This document shows, one piece after another, positions 6,225 through 12,727 of a DNA stretch of 12,727 nt. The stretch comes from Spirochaetales bacterium (GTDB lineage Bacteria; Spirochaetota; Spirochaetia; Sphaerochaetales; Sphaerochaetaceae). Location: assembly GCA_028723145.1 (NCBI GenBank), contig JAQYFM010000079.1:1-12727 (forward strand). The letters are read 5' to 3'. Positions within the stretch are counted from its first letter, which is position 1, and each line of letters opens with the position of its first letter. The position numbers were made by a program, and so were the translations under genes. The notes under the pieces are model-generated. The model saw only the letters and a list, made by a program, of their open reading frames with translations, searched no databases and was not told the origin of the DNA.

Positions 6225-7502
6225 ATGAAAAAAACAAATTCTACTGTAAAGTACGGCCCGGCAGATAAGCCACCACTAAAAGAGTGGGTGCCACTTTCAA
6301 TCCAACATGTATTTGCAATGTTTGGTTCAACTATTTTAGTTCCAATCTTAGTTGGACTTGAACCAACTACTGCACTCTTTACTGCAGGAACAGGTACACT
6401 TATCTATATCCTTTTAACAAAGGCTATGGTACCTGCATTTATCGGTTCATCTTTTGCATTTATAACACCTTTAATTGCGATCTCATCACAATATGGTTGG
6501 CCATATGCTATGGGTGGTGCTTTCTGTTCTGGTTTGATGTATGCAGTAATTGCATTCATCATCTCAAAAGCAGGTTCTGCTTGGATTCATAGAGCACTTC
6601 CACCAGTTGTAATTGGATCAGTAATCGTAGTAATCGGACTTAACCTTGCGCCTACAGCAATGAACATGGCTATGTATGATAACAATACATATAGCTTAGT
6701 ATTCTTATCTATTGCAGTTGTTACCCTTGCTGCTACTGTAGTATTTAATGTCTTCTTTACTGGATTTTTATCAGTAATTCCAATATTGATGGGTCTTGTA
6801 ATTGGATACTTATTTACTTTAATCATGGGATTTATCTTCCCTGCATACCACATCATTTCATTTGAAGGTGTAAAGAGTGCAGCATGGTTTGGTTTCCCTA
6901 AATTTGGCTTACCAAAGTTCTCAATTGTTCCAATTCTTACATTCTTGATTGTATCTTTTGCAACTATTTGTGAGCACCTTGGTGATACCCTTGTAATTTC
7001 AAAGGTAGTAGGTGAGAACTACTATGAAAATCCAGGTTTAAAGAGAACATTACTTGGTGATGGTTTAGCAACCACTTGGGCATCTTTATGGGGTGGTCCA
7101 CCAAACACAACATATGGTGAAAACGTTGGTGTTCTTGCAATAACCGGTGTATATAGTGTATGGGTAACAGGAGGAGCTGCTGTAATTTCTGTATTCTTAT
7201 CACTCTTTCCTAAGTTTGGTGCATTAATTCAGACAATTCCAAGCCCAGTACTTGGTGGTATTTCAATTCTACTATTTGGTGTAATTGCATCTTCTGGTCT
7301 TAGAACACTTGTTGAATCTGGTGTTGACTATCAAGATAAGAGAAACCTCACAATTAGCTCAATTATTCTTGTAATTGGTATTGGTGGTGGTATGCTTAAG
7401 TTTAATCTTGGCTCCTCTCTTGAGTTCTCACTTGGTGCCGTTGCACTTGCAACATTGGTTGGTATTGTTCTTAACCTTATTATTCCAGCTAAAAAGAGAT
7501 AA
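6225..7502 (+). CDS. uraA: Uracil permease, NCS2 family
   Basis: A 425-residue nucleobase transporter of the inner membrane, with about 14 hydrophobic segments and the usual UraA length. It imports uracil, in the well-studied members by proton symport, for pyrimidine salvage. Diagnostic blocks are PAFIGSSFAF (70-79), ATICEHLGD (246-254) with E250 at the E. coli Glu241 site, and GGPPNTTYGENVGV (290-303) with E299 at the Glu290 site. This last motif is the uracil-type signature. The E. coli His245 site is Asp (D254), a substitution seen in many relatives. The start at 6225 is chosen because GGGAG at 6214-6218 sits six bases upstream; an in-frame ATG at 6204 has no such site. The 112-base upstream spacer shows no clear PyrR-type anti-terminator or riboswitch. 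A strong terminator follows. Confidence 0.94.
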   Translation: MKKTNSTVKYGPADKPPLKEWVPLSIQHVFAMFGSTILVPILVGLEPTTALFTAGTGTLIYILLTKAMVPAFIGSSFAFITPLIAISSQYGWPYAMGGAFCSGLMYAVIAFIISKAGSAWIHRALPPVVIGSVIVVIGLNLAPTAMNMAMYDNNTYSLVFLSIAVVTLAATVVFNVFFTGFLSVIPILMGLVIGYLFTLIMGFIFPAYHIISFEGVKSAAWFGFPKFGLPKFSIVPILTFLIVSFATICEHLGDTLVISKVVGENYYENPGLKRTLLGDGLATTWASLWGGPPNTTYGENVGVLAITGVYSVWVTGGAAVISVFLSLFPKFGALIQTIPSPVLGGISILLFGVIASSGLRTLVESGVDYQDKRNLTISSIILVIGIGGGMLKFNLGSSLEFSLGAVALATLVGIVLNLIIPAKKR

Positions 7503-7525
7503 TAAGTTAAATTAAAACCATATTA

Positions 7526-7568
7526 AAGCTACAGGATGATTAAGTTCATTTTGTAGCTTATTTTTTTT
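7526..7568 (+). terminator. Rho-independent terminator of uraA
   Basis: AAGCTACA (7526-7533) pairs with TGTAGCTT (7552-7559); within the loop ATGA and TCAT can pair further. Eight T follow at 7561-7568. It starts 24 bases after the uraA stop. The right arm and tail share 14 bases (CATTTTGTAGCTTA) with the hairpin at 8602-8635. Confidence 0.85.
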
Positions 7569-7595
7569 AAAACTAAATCCAATTTTCACTATTCA

Positions 7596-7942
7596 TCATT
7601 CCTTACTCATTTTAGCTTCAAAATTGTTAAGCCATTCTAAAAGTGAATTATAGAGAAGTTTCTGCTGTTCAAAAATTGTTTTCCCTACAAGTGGAATAGT
7701 AGCATATTAAATTGCATAATCTTCATCAGCTTTAGTTGAGATTTTTATACTTTCTCTTAAATGAGCAATAAGTTTAATCGCTTCATTTGAACTAACTTTA
7801 TTCAAGTTTGCAATTACCACATTAAAATCAAATAAGAGAGTAACATCTGGAGAAGCATAGGCAAACATTAATTTATTATCATATGCTTATCAAAGAGTGT
7901 TTGGTTTTCAAGACCAAGAAAAAATACTTTAAGTAAAACAAA
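7596..7942 (-). pseudogene. Decayed gene remnant of unknown function
   Basis: The 496-base stretch between uraA and ferritin has no intact gene, but the minus strand carries a broken reading frame. Downstream of about 7886 it reads AYDNKLMFAYASPDVTLLFD and continues in one frame to a TGA at 7598-7596, interrupted by one in-frame TAA at 7709-7707 (codon context ATT TAA TAT, one change from CAA). The C-terminal part reads YATIPLVGKTIFEQQKLLYN and ends LEWLNNFEAKMSKE. Upstream, KVFFLGLENQTLFDK continues in a different frame to about 7942, so a one-base frameshift lies near 7886-7890. No start codon or Shine-Dalgarno is seen. The composition is protein-like, with helix-like C-terminal sequence, but I do not recognise the family. 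The 5' end sits against the ferritin terminator, so the original promoter is probably lost. Confidence 0.6.
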
Positions 7943-7944
7943 TT

Positions 7945-7979
7945 AAAAAAAGAGACTATATCGTCTATGACATAGTCTC
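7945..7979 (-). terminator. Rho-independent terminator of the ferritin gene
   Basis: On the minus strand GAGACTAT and ATAGTCTC form an 8-bp stem, with a possible inner GTC/GAC pairing, followed by a run of seven T. It begins about 20 bases after the ferritin stop. Confidence 0.92.
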
Positions 7980-7998
7980 CATTAAGCTAATCTTAGTC

Positions 7999-8508
7999 TT
8001 AAAGAACAAGAGATGGTGCAGAATAGACTCTAGCAGCAAGCTCTGAGTTAAGCATGTAAAGGCTTCTAGCATCATCACCAAAGAGCTCCATCTTTGTGAT
8101 TAAATCTGTAGAATTCTTTTCCTCTTCACCCTGTTCCTTAATAAACCAGTCAAGGAACTGAGTTGTACGGAAGTCATTTGCTTCCTGTGCTGCTGCATAG
8201 ATATTGTTGATTAAAGAAGTAACATACTTCTCATGCTCTAAACCCGCCTTAAGTGGATCCATAAGAGTTGTGTATTCTTTATCTGGCTTTGCAATTGCTT
8301 CTAGTGTTACAACAACATCGTTGTTATGCAAATACTGATACATAAGCATTGCATGATCCTGCTCCTCTTTTGCCTGAATCTCATACCAGTTAGCAAAGCC
8401 ACTAAGACCCTTTCTTGAATAGAAGTTCGCCATATCTAGATACAGGTATGCAGAGTAAAATTCCTTGTTAATTTGGTCATTGAGAAGATTTACAACCTTT
8501 TCGTTCAT
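7999..8508 (-). CDS. ftnA: Ferritin, non-haem (FtnA type)
   Basis: A 169-residue four-helix-bundle ferritin that oxidises and stores iron in the cytoplasm as a 24-mer shell. Ferroxidase residues by family position: E16, E49 and H52 (from KEEQDH), E93, and the EQGEEE block with E125, Q126, E128 and E129; Y23 matches the conserved tyrosine beside the centre. No haem-binding methionine of the bacterioferritin type is evident at the usual site. Length and motifs match prokaryotic FtnA. The ATG at 8508 has AGGAGGAATT just upstream. The gene is flanked by its own terminator and a 134-base leader region containing an inverted repeat, so it is probably monocistronic. Iron or oxidative-stress control is plausible, but no clear Fur or PerR box was found. 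Confidence 0.95.
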   Translation of the reverse strand: MNEKVVNLLNDQINKEFYSAYLYLDMANFYSRKGLSGFANWYEIQAKEEQDHAMLMYQYLHNNDVVVTLEAIAKPDKEYTTLMDPLKAGLEHEKYVTSLINNIYAAAQEANDFRTTQFLDWFIKEQGEEEKNSTDLITKMELFGDDARSLYMLNSELAARVYSAPSLVL

Positions 8509-8530
8509 AATTGAATTCCTCCTAAACTAA

Positions 8531-8546
8531 AAGTTAGTAATAACTT
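8531..8546. promoter_or_regulatory. Inverted repeat in the ferritin leader, possible operator
   Basis: AAGTTAGTAATAACTT is an inverted repeat with 6-bp arms and a four-base centre. It lies just upstream of the ferritin Shine-Dalgarno. It does not match the Fur (GATAATGATTATC) or PerR (TTATAATNATTATAA) consensus well. It could act as DNA operator or as a small leader hairpin. Confidence 0.3.
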
Positions 8547-8601
8547 ACTGCATGTACTACACCACTTTTTATTAAAAATAACAAGTAGATAATTTGAATT
8601 C

Positions 8602-8634
8602 AAGCTACAAAATGGATATAGCATTTTGTAGCTT
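8602..8634 (-). terminator. Long perfect hairpin after the GH112 gene, probable terminator lacking a clear T-tail
   Basis: AAGCTACAAAATG and CATTTTGTAGCTT form a 13-bp perfect stem with a seven-base loop, starting nine bases past the GH112 stop (8643). On the minus strand the following bases are GAATTCAAATTATC, so there is no real U-tract. It may be a transcript-end stabiliser or a weak terminator. Its outer arms equal those of the uraA terminator at 7526-7559. Confidence 0.55.
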
Positions 8635-8642
8635 AAGAACTT

Positions 8643-10784
8643 TTATATTTGGTACCAAATAATTTCATTTGGATTCATTTCAAGGTTAAAGGAAGAACCA
8701 TCTCCACGATAAATAGTAGTACTTAATGGCTCATAAGTATTGTTAACAACAGCATATTTTCCATTTTTAACATAAGCATGGACTTCTGCATTTGGGTTAC
8801 TGCTGAACCAAGTATAAAGAAGGTCTTCACTATTTGTTGCCCATAGTATTGCTCTATGAAGGATTCGATTATTAGCAGCACTATATGGAAGGCCGGAAAT
8901 ATATACACCTCTTCCATTATAGTATTCATTAACTGCCATTTGAACTTCCTTATCTCTTTGAACAAGGATTTTAGTCCCTGGAAGTGCATATATGTTCTTT
9001 TTGCCTTCTCCAAAGTCGATAGTTTTACCTGTTTCAGAAGTGATAAAGTGTTCACTCTCATCCCAGTTATATTTATCGTAGCCAAGGGTAAATCCTGTTT
9101 CTTTCTCAATACCAAGTACATCATAGAGCTGTATCATATGACCTTGATATTGATGCGCTGTTGGCTCTCCAATACCAATAAAGCCACCACCGTGAGCAAC
9201 AAATGCCCTTACTCTTGTTATTACCTCTTCATCTTCCCAATAGGAGCCACCAGTATGAGCTGTATCTTGATCTCCAACATTAATTATGCAGTCAAAAGAA
9301 CTTAATAAGTTTTCATCATTCTTAATATCCTCAAAGCTGATAAATGAAACATCGAAAGGGGCTCCTGAAAGAGCTTCAATTACACCGGCATAACTGTAGT
9401 TTTGCTTTTGATAAAGCGCATGGTGAACCATGTGTGCTCCCCATGAGCGCATTTTACCCCAACAGTTTAATACTGCAACTTTCTTTAAAGAGTATGCTGT
9501 GGTACCTTTAGCATTTTCATAGAGCTCTCTAAACTCATCACAAACACTATTAACATATTCAATAAACTCAGGGAACTTTAGTGCAAGTTTTAGATATCCA
9601 CCATAACCAATTCTATCAATAGGGCTTCTTAGAATAGCTCTTCTTGCGGTTACCCAATTGTACTTTGCCTCTTTTACAGGGTCTCCACCTTCATAAAAGG
9701 TGTCTGGGAAGAAATATGGTAAAAGTCTTCCTTCGGTATATTTTACTCCTTTAATATCACTGATGAGTCTTAAAGTTGAACCATTTCCAACAGAGCCAAC
9801 AATTGCATCTACACCTGAATTTTTAAACTCATCTAAAAATGGCTCTGTACCGATCCAATGGTCACCTAAGAACATCATTGCTTCTTTACCATATTCATGA
9901 CAGATATCGGTAAATTCTTTAATTAGTGCACATACCTCTTTGTTTTGGAATTTTATGAAGTCTCTATACTCTTTACTAGGTACTCTATATTGGCCGTTGT
10001 AATAGCCCTGGTCGATGATGTATTCAGGTCTAAATTTATAGCCGACCTCATTTTCAAATTTCTCTAAAATATAAGGTGAAACAGAAGCAGAATAACCATA
10101 CCAGTCTACATACTTTTCTCTTGCCTTTTCATCAAAGAGTAGGGTGAATTGGTGGAAGAAGGTAGTAAATCGAATTACATCGACGTAATCATGTTCTTGG
10201 ATAAACTTTCTTAATCTTTGAAGAGAGAATTCATGAGTAGCAGGTTGCCTAACATCGAATGTCATCTGAGGCTCGATAGTCCAACCATTTGTTACTGCAT
10301 TATACATATGAACAGGATCCCACATGATAAATGCTAAAAATGAGACAGTATAAGCATGAAATGGTTTTGCTTTTATAGTAACTTGATAACCTTCCTCTTG
10401 ATAGGTCCAATCAGAAATAACATCTCCTGTAGTTCTATCAATTACTTCCCACCATCTTTTATTATCTTTACCATTTGGTTTAAGCATAGCAGGGTAAAGG
10501 CCATACATTAATGGAATTGTGAGACTTTCATCTGCTGCTGTATAAAATGGAGTCATTACATAAACTTGTTGAATTTCTTCAGGATGTGCTTTAGCCCATA
10601 CATTATCTTTTCTTGTTGTGTAATATGTTTTATATATTTTAGCATTTTGGCCTTTGAGCTCTTCAGGAAACTCTGTTCCATCACAATCTCGAATTGCATC
10701 GGCACCCCATTTTTTTAATATTTCAATAGTCTCTGGTACTATATCTAAATCAGTTGGGATCGTGACTCTACCTTTTAATTCCAT
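8643..10784 (-). CDS. gnpA: GH112 1,3-beta-galactosyl-N-acetylhexosamine phosphorylase
   Basis: A 713-residue GH112 phosphorylase of usual family length. It cleaves a beta-galactosyl disaccharide with phosphate to give alpha-galactose 1-phosphate. Substrates in the family are lacto-N-biose/galacto-N-biose or, in some clostridia, Gal-beta-1,4-rhamnose. Domains: a TIM-barrel from about 1 to 430, with GDHWIGTEP at 307-315 (D308 matching the catalytic acid Asp313 of the Bifidobacterium enzyme) and YTEGRLLPYFFPDTFYEGGD at 349-368; a Rossmann-like domain at about 435-640 (VAVLNCWGKMRSWGAH, AHGGGFIGIGEP); and a small C-terminal beta-domain. There is no signal peptide, so it is cytoplasmic. The ATG shares one base with the preceding stop (TAATG), and AGAGAGGT lies at 10798-10791. 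Acceptor preference cannot be read with certainty; the GH136-like neighbour favours lacto-N-biose or galacto-N-biose. The galactokinase-like and UDP-sugar genes of the pathway are not in view. Confidence 0.93.
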   Translation of the reverse strand: MELKGRVTIPTDLDIVPETIEILKKWGADAIRDCDGTEFPEELKGQNAKIYKTYYTTRKDNVWAKAHPEEIQQVYVMTPFYTAADESLTIPLMYGLYPAMLKPNGKDNKRWWEVIDRTTGDVISDWTYQEEGYQVTIKAKPFHAYTVSFLAFIMWDPVHMYNAVTNGWTIEPQMTFDVRQPATHEFSLQRLRKFIQEHDYVDVIRFTTFFHQFTLLFDEKAREKYVDWYGYSASVSPYILEKFENEVGYKFRPEYIIDQGYYNGQYRVPSKEYRDFIKFQNKEVCALIKEFTDICHEYGKEAMMFLGDHWIGTEPFLDEFKNSGVDAIVGSVGNGSTLRLISDIKGVKYTEGRLLPYFFPDTFYEGGDPVKEAKYNWVTARRAILRSPIDRIGYGGYLKLALKFPEFIEYVNSVCDEFRELYENAKGTTAYSLKKVAVLNCWGKMRSWGAHMVHHALYQKQNYSYAGVIEALSGAPFDVSFISFEDIKNDENLLSSFDCIINVGDQDTAHTGGSYWEDEEVITRVRAFVAHGGGFIGIGEPTAHQYQGHMIQLYDVLGIEKETGFTLGYDKYNWDESEHFITSETGKTIDFGEGKKNIYALPGTKILVQRDKEVQMAVNEYYNGRGVYISGLPYSAANNRILHRAILWATNSEDLLYTWFSSNPNAEVHAYVKNGKYAVVNNTYEPLSTTIYRGDGSSFNLEMNPNEIIWYQI

Positions 10785-11989
10785 TACTTTACCTCTCTAA
10801 TAATATTATTTTCCAATTTGACGTTGCCGTCATCCATCCTCTTTCTGAAAAGTGGTGTAGCTACTTTCTTATTAATTACATTATCCCTAATTAGTCCATT
10901 AGGGTTTTTAGCCATGCTAAAGATTCCTCCAAGATCATCATCAATTACATTATTAATAAAGGATGAATCAATAGCTTCTTCAAGACAGAACATTACTGTT
11001 CCACCTTCATTTAATGAGCTGAAATTGTGCTCATATAATGTAGACCAGCCTGAGTCTGCATCATATGCCATTCCATCTTGGTTTAACCTTGTTGTTCTTG
11101 CTAAATTATTCCTAAATTCAGCATTTAGACACTTCCAAGGCCAAATTCCAGCCCCCACTTTACCACCTCTATTATGAGGTTTTAGATAGTATCTATCGTT
11201 TATTTGGCAAGCGGCTTCATCACTTAGATTGTTATTTACAATAGGATTATCTGAGTACATTACTGTAATAGCATCTCCTGCTGCTTGCTTAACATAGCAA
11301 TTTTCAATTCTTACATTCTTGTGCCCATAAACTTTAAATGCATCTTCTTTGTATTTTGTGCCTTTAAAATTTTCATGAGCATATGTATAGCCTATAGCTA
11401 TTCCCCAGCGGGAAGTTCTATAAACAAAGCATTTTGAGATAAGTATGTTCTCAAAACGTGAGAAAGTATTCTTACTTGGTTTTGAACAAGTAAAATAAAT
11501 TCCTCCATTGTTTAAATGTTTATCATAGATATTTCCATAAACGTCGTGGATAAATAGATCTTCAAGAACAATATTACTCATTACTTCAATATTTCTTGCA
11601 ACAGCTGAAACACCAGTAGCACAGTAATATTCATCACCAACTTTATCATTAATAATTTCAAGGTTTGTGATTGTTATATTAGAACAATCTTCTAAATGAA
11701 TAGTTGAAGAAATATTTCCACAGTAACGGTGAGTAGGGCTATCAAGTTCGCACCCATAGTCCTGATACCAAATGCCTGAACCTTTAGCATTGATAATTGG
11801 TTTTTCCCCATCTCCATAGCTTGAGATAGTAATATTTGATAAACCCTTTAAATGGATATATTCACTATTAAATACCGATCCTCTTTCAAGAAGTATTTTA
11901 TCTCCACTTTCAAGAGAAATAGTCTTCAATGCTAATAGTGAGTTATACGCATTACTGCTTTTCGTACTGAAGTGATATTCTTTTGACAT
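10784..11989 (-). CDS. Right-handed parallel beta-helix enzyme, probable GH136 lacto-N-biosidase catalytic subunit
   Basis: A 401-residue beta-helix protein. The start is typical of such enzymes (residues 27-67: LESGDKILLERG, then ITISSYGDGEKPII), followed by repeated short coils such as NITITNLEIIND, RIENCYVKQAAGDAI, EFRNNLA and DSSFINNVIDDD. Near the end, LNQDGMAYDADSGWSTLYEH (302-321) has D305 and D312, seven residues apart. This is the spacing I recall for the catalytic aspartates of GH136 (411/418 in B. longum LnbX, 568/575 in the E. ramulus enzyme). The length also matches the GH136 beta-helix domain. GH136 enzymes release lacto-N-biose, the substrate of the GH112 encoded next. No signal peptide is present, so the protein is probably cytoplasmic. 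The gene overlaps the upstream gene by 38 bases. Alternatives are another beta-helix glycosidase or a pectin-type lyase. The fold is firm; the family is an inference. Confidence 0.6.
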   Translation of the reverse strand: MSKEYHFSTKSSNAYNSLLALKTISLESGDKILLERGSVFNSEYIHLKGLSNITISSYGDGEKPIINAKGSGIWYQDYGCELDSPTHRYCGNISSTIHLEDCSNITITNLEIINDKVGDEYYCATGVSAVARNIEVMSNIVLEDLFIHDVYGNIYDKHLNNGGIYFTCSKPSKNTFSRFENILISKCFVYRTSRWGIAIGYTYAHENFKGTKYKEDAFKVYGHKNVRIENCYVKQAAGDAITVMYSDNPIVNNNLSDEAACQINDRYYLKPHNRGGKVGAGIWPWKCLNAEFRNNLARTTRLNQDGMAYDADSGWSTLYEHNFSSLNEGGTVMFCLEEAIDSSFINNVIDDDLGGIFSMAKNPNGLIRDNVINKKVATPLFRKRMDDGNVKLENNIIREVK

Positions 11990-12338
11990 TATCTAAATAT
12001 TCCTCTTCTCTAATTCGCTTTTTTATTATCTCTACTACTTCAGCTAATTCAAATTTGTCCCCATCAGCACGCGTAAATAAATCTTGGTTTGAATTGTAAA
12101 AGTTTATTATTTCTTCATCTTGAATAGGCCTAGAATTTATCCTTGAATATAAAAGCATAAAGGAAGTTTTTTCCATTTCAAAATAAGATTCTAAGCTTAA
12201 GTAGGCAGGGCCAAACTCATGTTTTTGCTCGTTGTATTTTGCCCACCTAGCTTTAAGGTGAGCAAAATCATCGTTATTTATGTAACCAAGATTTGAGGCA
12301 AGTTTTAAATGGGCTTTATCGATATTAGTTAAAATCAT
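11952..12338 (-). CDS. Small helical protein, possible GH136-I accessory subunit
   Basis: A 128-residue soluble protein, predicted mostly helical, with no signal peptide and no membrane segment. I do not recognise it firmly. Residues about 73-120 (IQDEEIINFYNSNQDLF, then FELAEVVEIIKKRIREEEY) resemble the helical N-domain of SurA/PpiC-type folding factors. In GH136 lacto-N-biosidases the beta-helix domain needs a helical partner, either fused in front or made as a separate subunit or chaperone. This gene sits directly in front of the beta-helix gene, in the order expected for that partner. It is shorter than the roughly 220-residue helical domain of the E. ramulus enzyme. Its ATG overlaps the permease stop by four bases (ATGA), and its end overlaps the next gene by 38 bases in another frame, so all are co-translated. 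Confidence is high that it is a gene and moderate for its role. Confidence 0.5.
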   Translation of the reverse strand: MILTNIDKAHLKLASNLGYINNDDFAHLKARWAKYNEQKHEFGPAYLSLESYFEMEKTSFMLLYSRINSRPIQDEEIINFYNSNQDLFTRADGDKFELAEVVEIIKKRIREEEYLDNVKRISLQYEKQ

Positions 12339-12727
12339 TTAACAGCACCTGTAATACCATTTGCGAAACTCTTTTGAAGTGCTAAGAAGATAATTGCTGT
12401 TGGAAGTGTACAGATTAATACACCAAGCATTAACATTCCATAGTCTACGAAGTAACCACCCTTAAGGTTTGCAACTAACATTGGCATTGTAATTGATTCA
12501 TTTGATTGGAAAATAATCTTTGGCCAAAGATAACTATTCCAAGCATTCATGAATGTTACAGTTGCTGCTGCTCCGTATGTTGATCGCATAACTGGTATAA
12601 ACATTGTAAAGAAAATTCTAATTTCACCTAAACCTTCAAGTCGTGATGCTTCGATAATGTCATGTGGAAAGGATCTTGCTGACTGTCTAAAGAGCATTAT
12701 CATAAAAGGTGTTGAAATTGTTGGAAG
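12335..12727 (-). CDS. Sugar ABC transporter permease, CUT1/MalG type (C-terminal 130 residues)
   Basis: The reading frame enters from the right edge; the visible part starts LPTISTPFMIMLFRQSARSF and ends NGITGAVK. It carries the cytoplasmic EAA loop (EASRLEGLGEIRIFFTMFIP) that contacts the ATPase, followed by two hydrophobic segments (around TFMNAWNSYLWP and GMLMLGVLICTLPTAIIFLA). The VKG-like C-terminal end after QKSF is typical of MalG-like permeases in carbohydrate uptake systems. The other permease and the solute-binding protein are expected just outside the window, upstream. Being first in a tightly overlapping operon with the GH136-like and GH112 genes, it most likely imports the oligosaccharide that these enzymes cut. 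Its N-terminal half is not visible. Confidence 0.92.
   Translation of the reverse strand, partial: LPTISTPFMIMLFRQSARSFPHDIIEASRLEGLGEIRIFFTMFIPVMRSTYGAAATVTFMNAWNSYLWPKIIFQSNESITMPMLVANLKGGYFVDYGMLMLGVLICTLPTAIIFLALQKSFANGITGAVK

Noticed and set aside
8723..9124. 133-codon open frame on the minus strand inside the GH112 gene
   Set aside because: Out-of-frame shadow of a well-conserved enzyme; the GH112 frame continues undisturbed through it.
8856..9305. 149-codon open frame on the plus strand
   Set aside because: Antisense to GH112, no ribosome site, no recognisable domain.
10818..11177. 119-codon open frame on the plus strand
   Set aside because: Antisense to the beta-helix gene; hydrophobic look comes from the complementary codons.
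10784..11989. Beta-helix protein as a GH28 polygalacturonase
   Set aside because: The GH28 motif set (NTD, DD, GHG, RIK) is not present; GDAI at 238-241 alone is not enough.
1..12727. CRISPR array, tRNA, rRNA or insertion sequence
   Set aside because: No spaced direct repeats, cloverleaf-like segments or transposase-like frames were seen on either strand.

Overview
AT-rich bacterial DNA with closely packed genes, good Shine-Dalgarno sites, U-tailed terminators and many overlapping or nearly touching genes. The gene set (phosphofructokinase, polyphosphate enzymes, ACT/DUF711 pair, ferritin, uptake and phosphorolysis of a galactosyl-hexosamine disaccharide) suggests a fermentative, host-associated gut anaerobe. 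A spirochaete (Treponema/Sphaerochaeta-like) or a clostridial relative both fit. No rRNA or other marker is present, so the phylum cannot be fixed from this window.

Layout. Positions 1-2263 (minus strand): 6-phosphofructokinase, a Ppx/GppA-family protein and the start of polyphosphate kinase ppk1, in that transcription order. ppx and ppk1 are separated by one base; a hairpin lies between pfk and ppx. Positions 2339-3530 (minus): a secreted protein with InlB-type repeats and its own terminator. Positions 3660-4352 (minus): an MgtC/SapB membrane protein, divergent from the next block. Positions 4473-6152 (plus): an ACT-domain protein and a DUF711 (UPF0210) protein, then a strong terminator. Positions 6225-7568 (plus): a uracil permease and terminator. 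Positions 7596-7942 (minus): remains of a broken gene of unknown function. Positions 7945-8508 (minus): ferritin and terminator. Positions 8602-12727 (minus): an operon running in from the right edge, with a CUT1 sugar ABC permease, a small helical protein, a parallel beta-helix protein and a GH112 phosphorylase. All four overlap at their junctions.

The most interesting part is the right-hand operon. GH112 phosphorolyses lacto-N-biose or galacto-N-biose. The beta-helix protein has two aspartates seven residues apart (D305/D312), the spacing recalled for the catalytic pair of GH136 lacto-N-biosidases. The small helical protein sits where the GH136-I subunit would be expected. Together with the ABC permease this reads as uptake of a lacto-N-biose-containing oligosaccharide (milk or mucin type), release of the disaccharide by a split GH136-like enzyme, and phosphorolysis to Gal-1-P and the N-acetylhexosamine. 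None of these enzymes has a visible signal peptide, so the cleavage step appears cytoplasmic. The GH136 assignment is an inference from fold, residue spacing and context.
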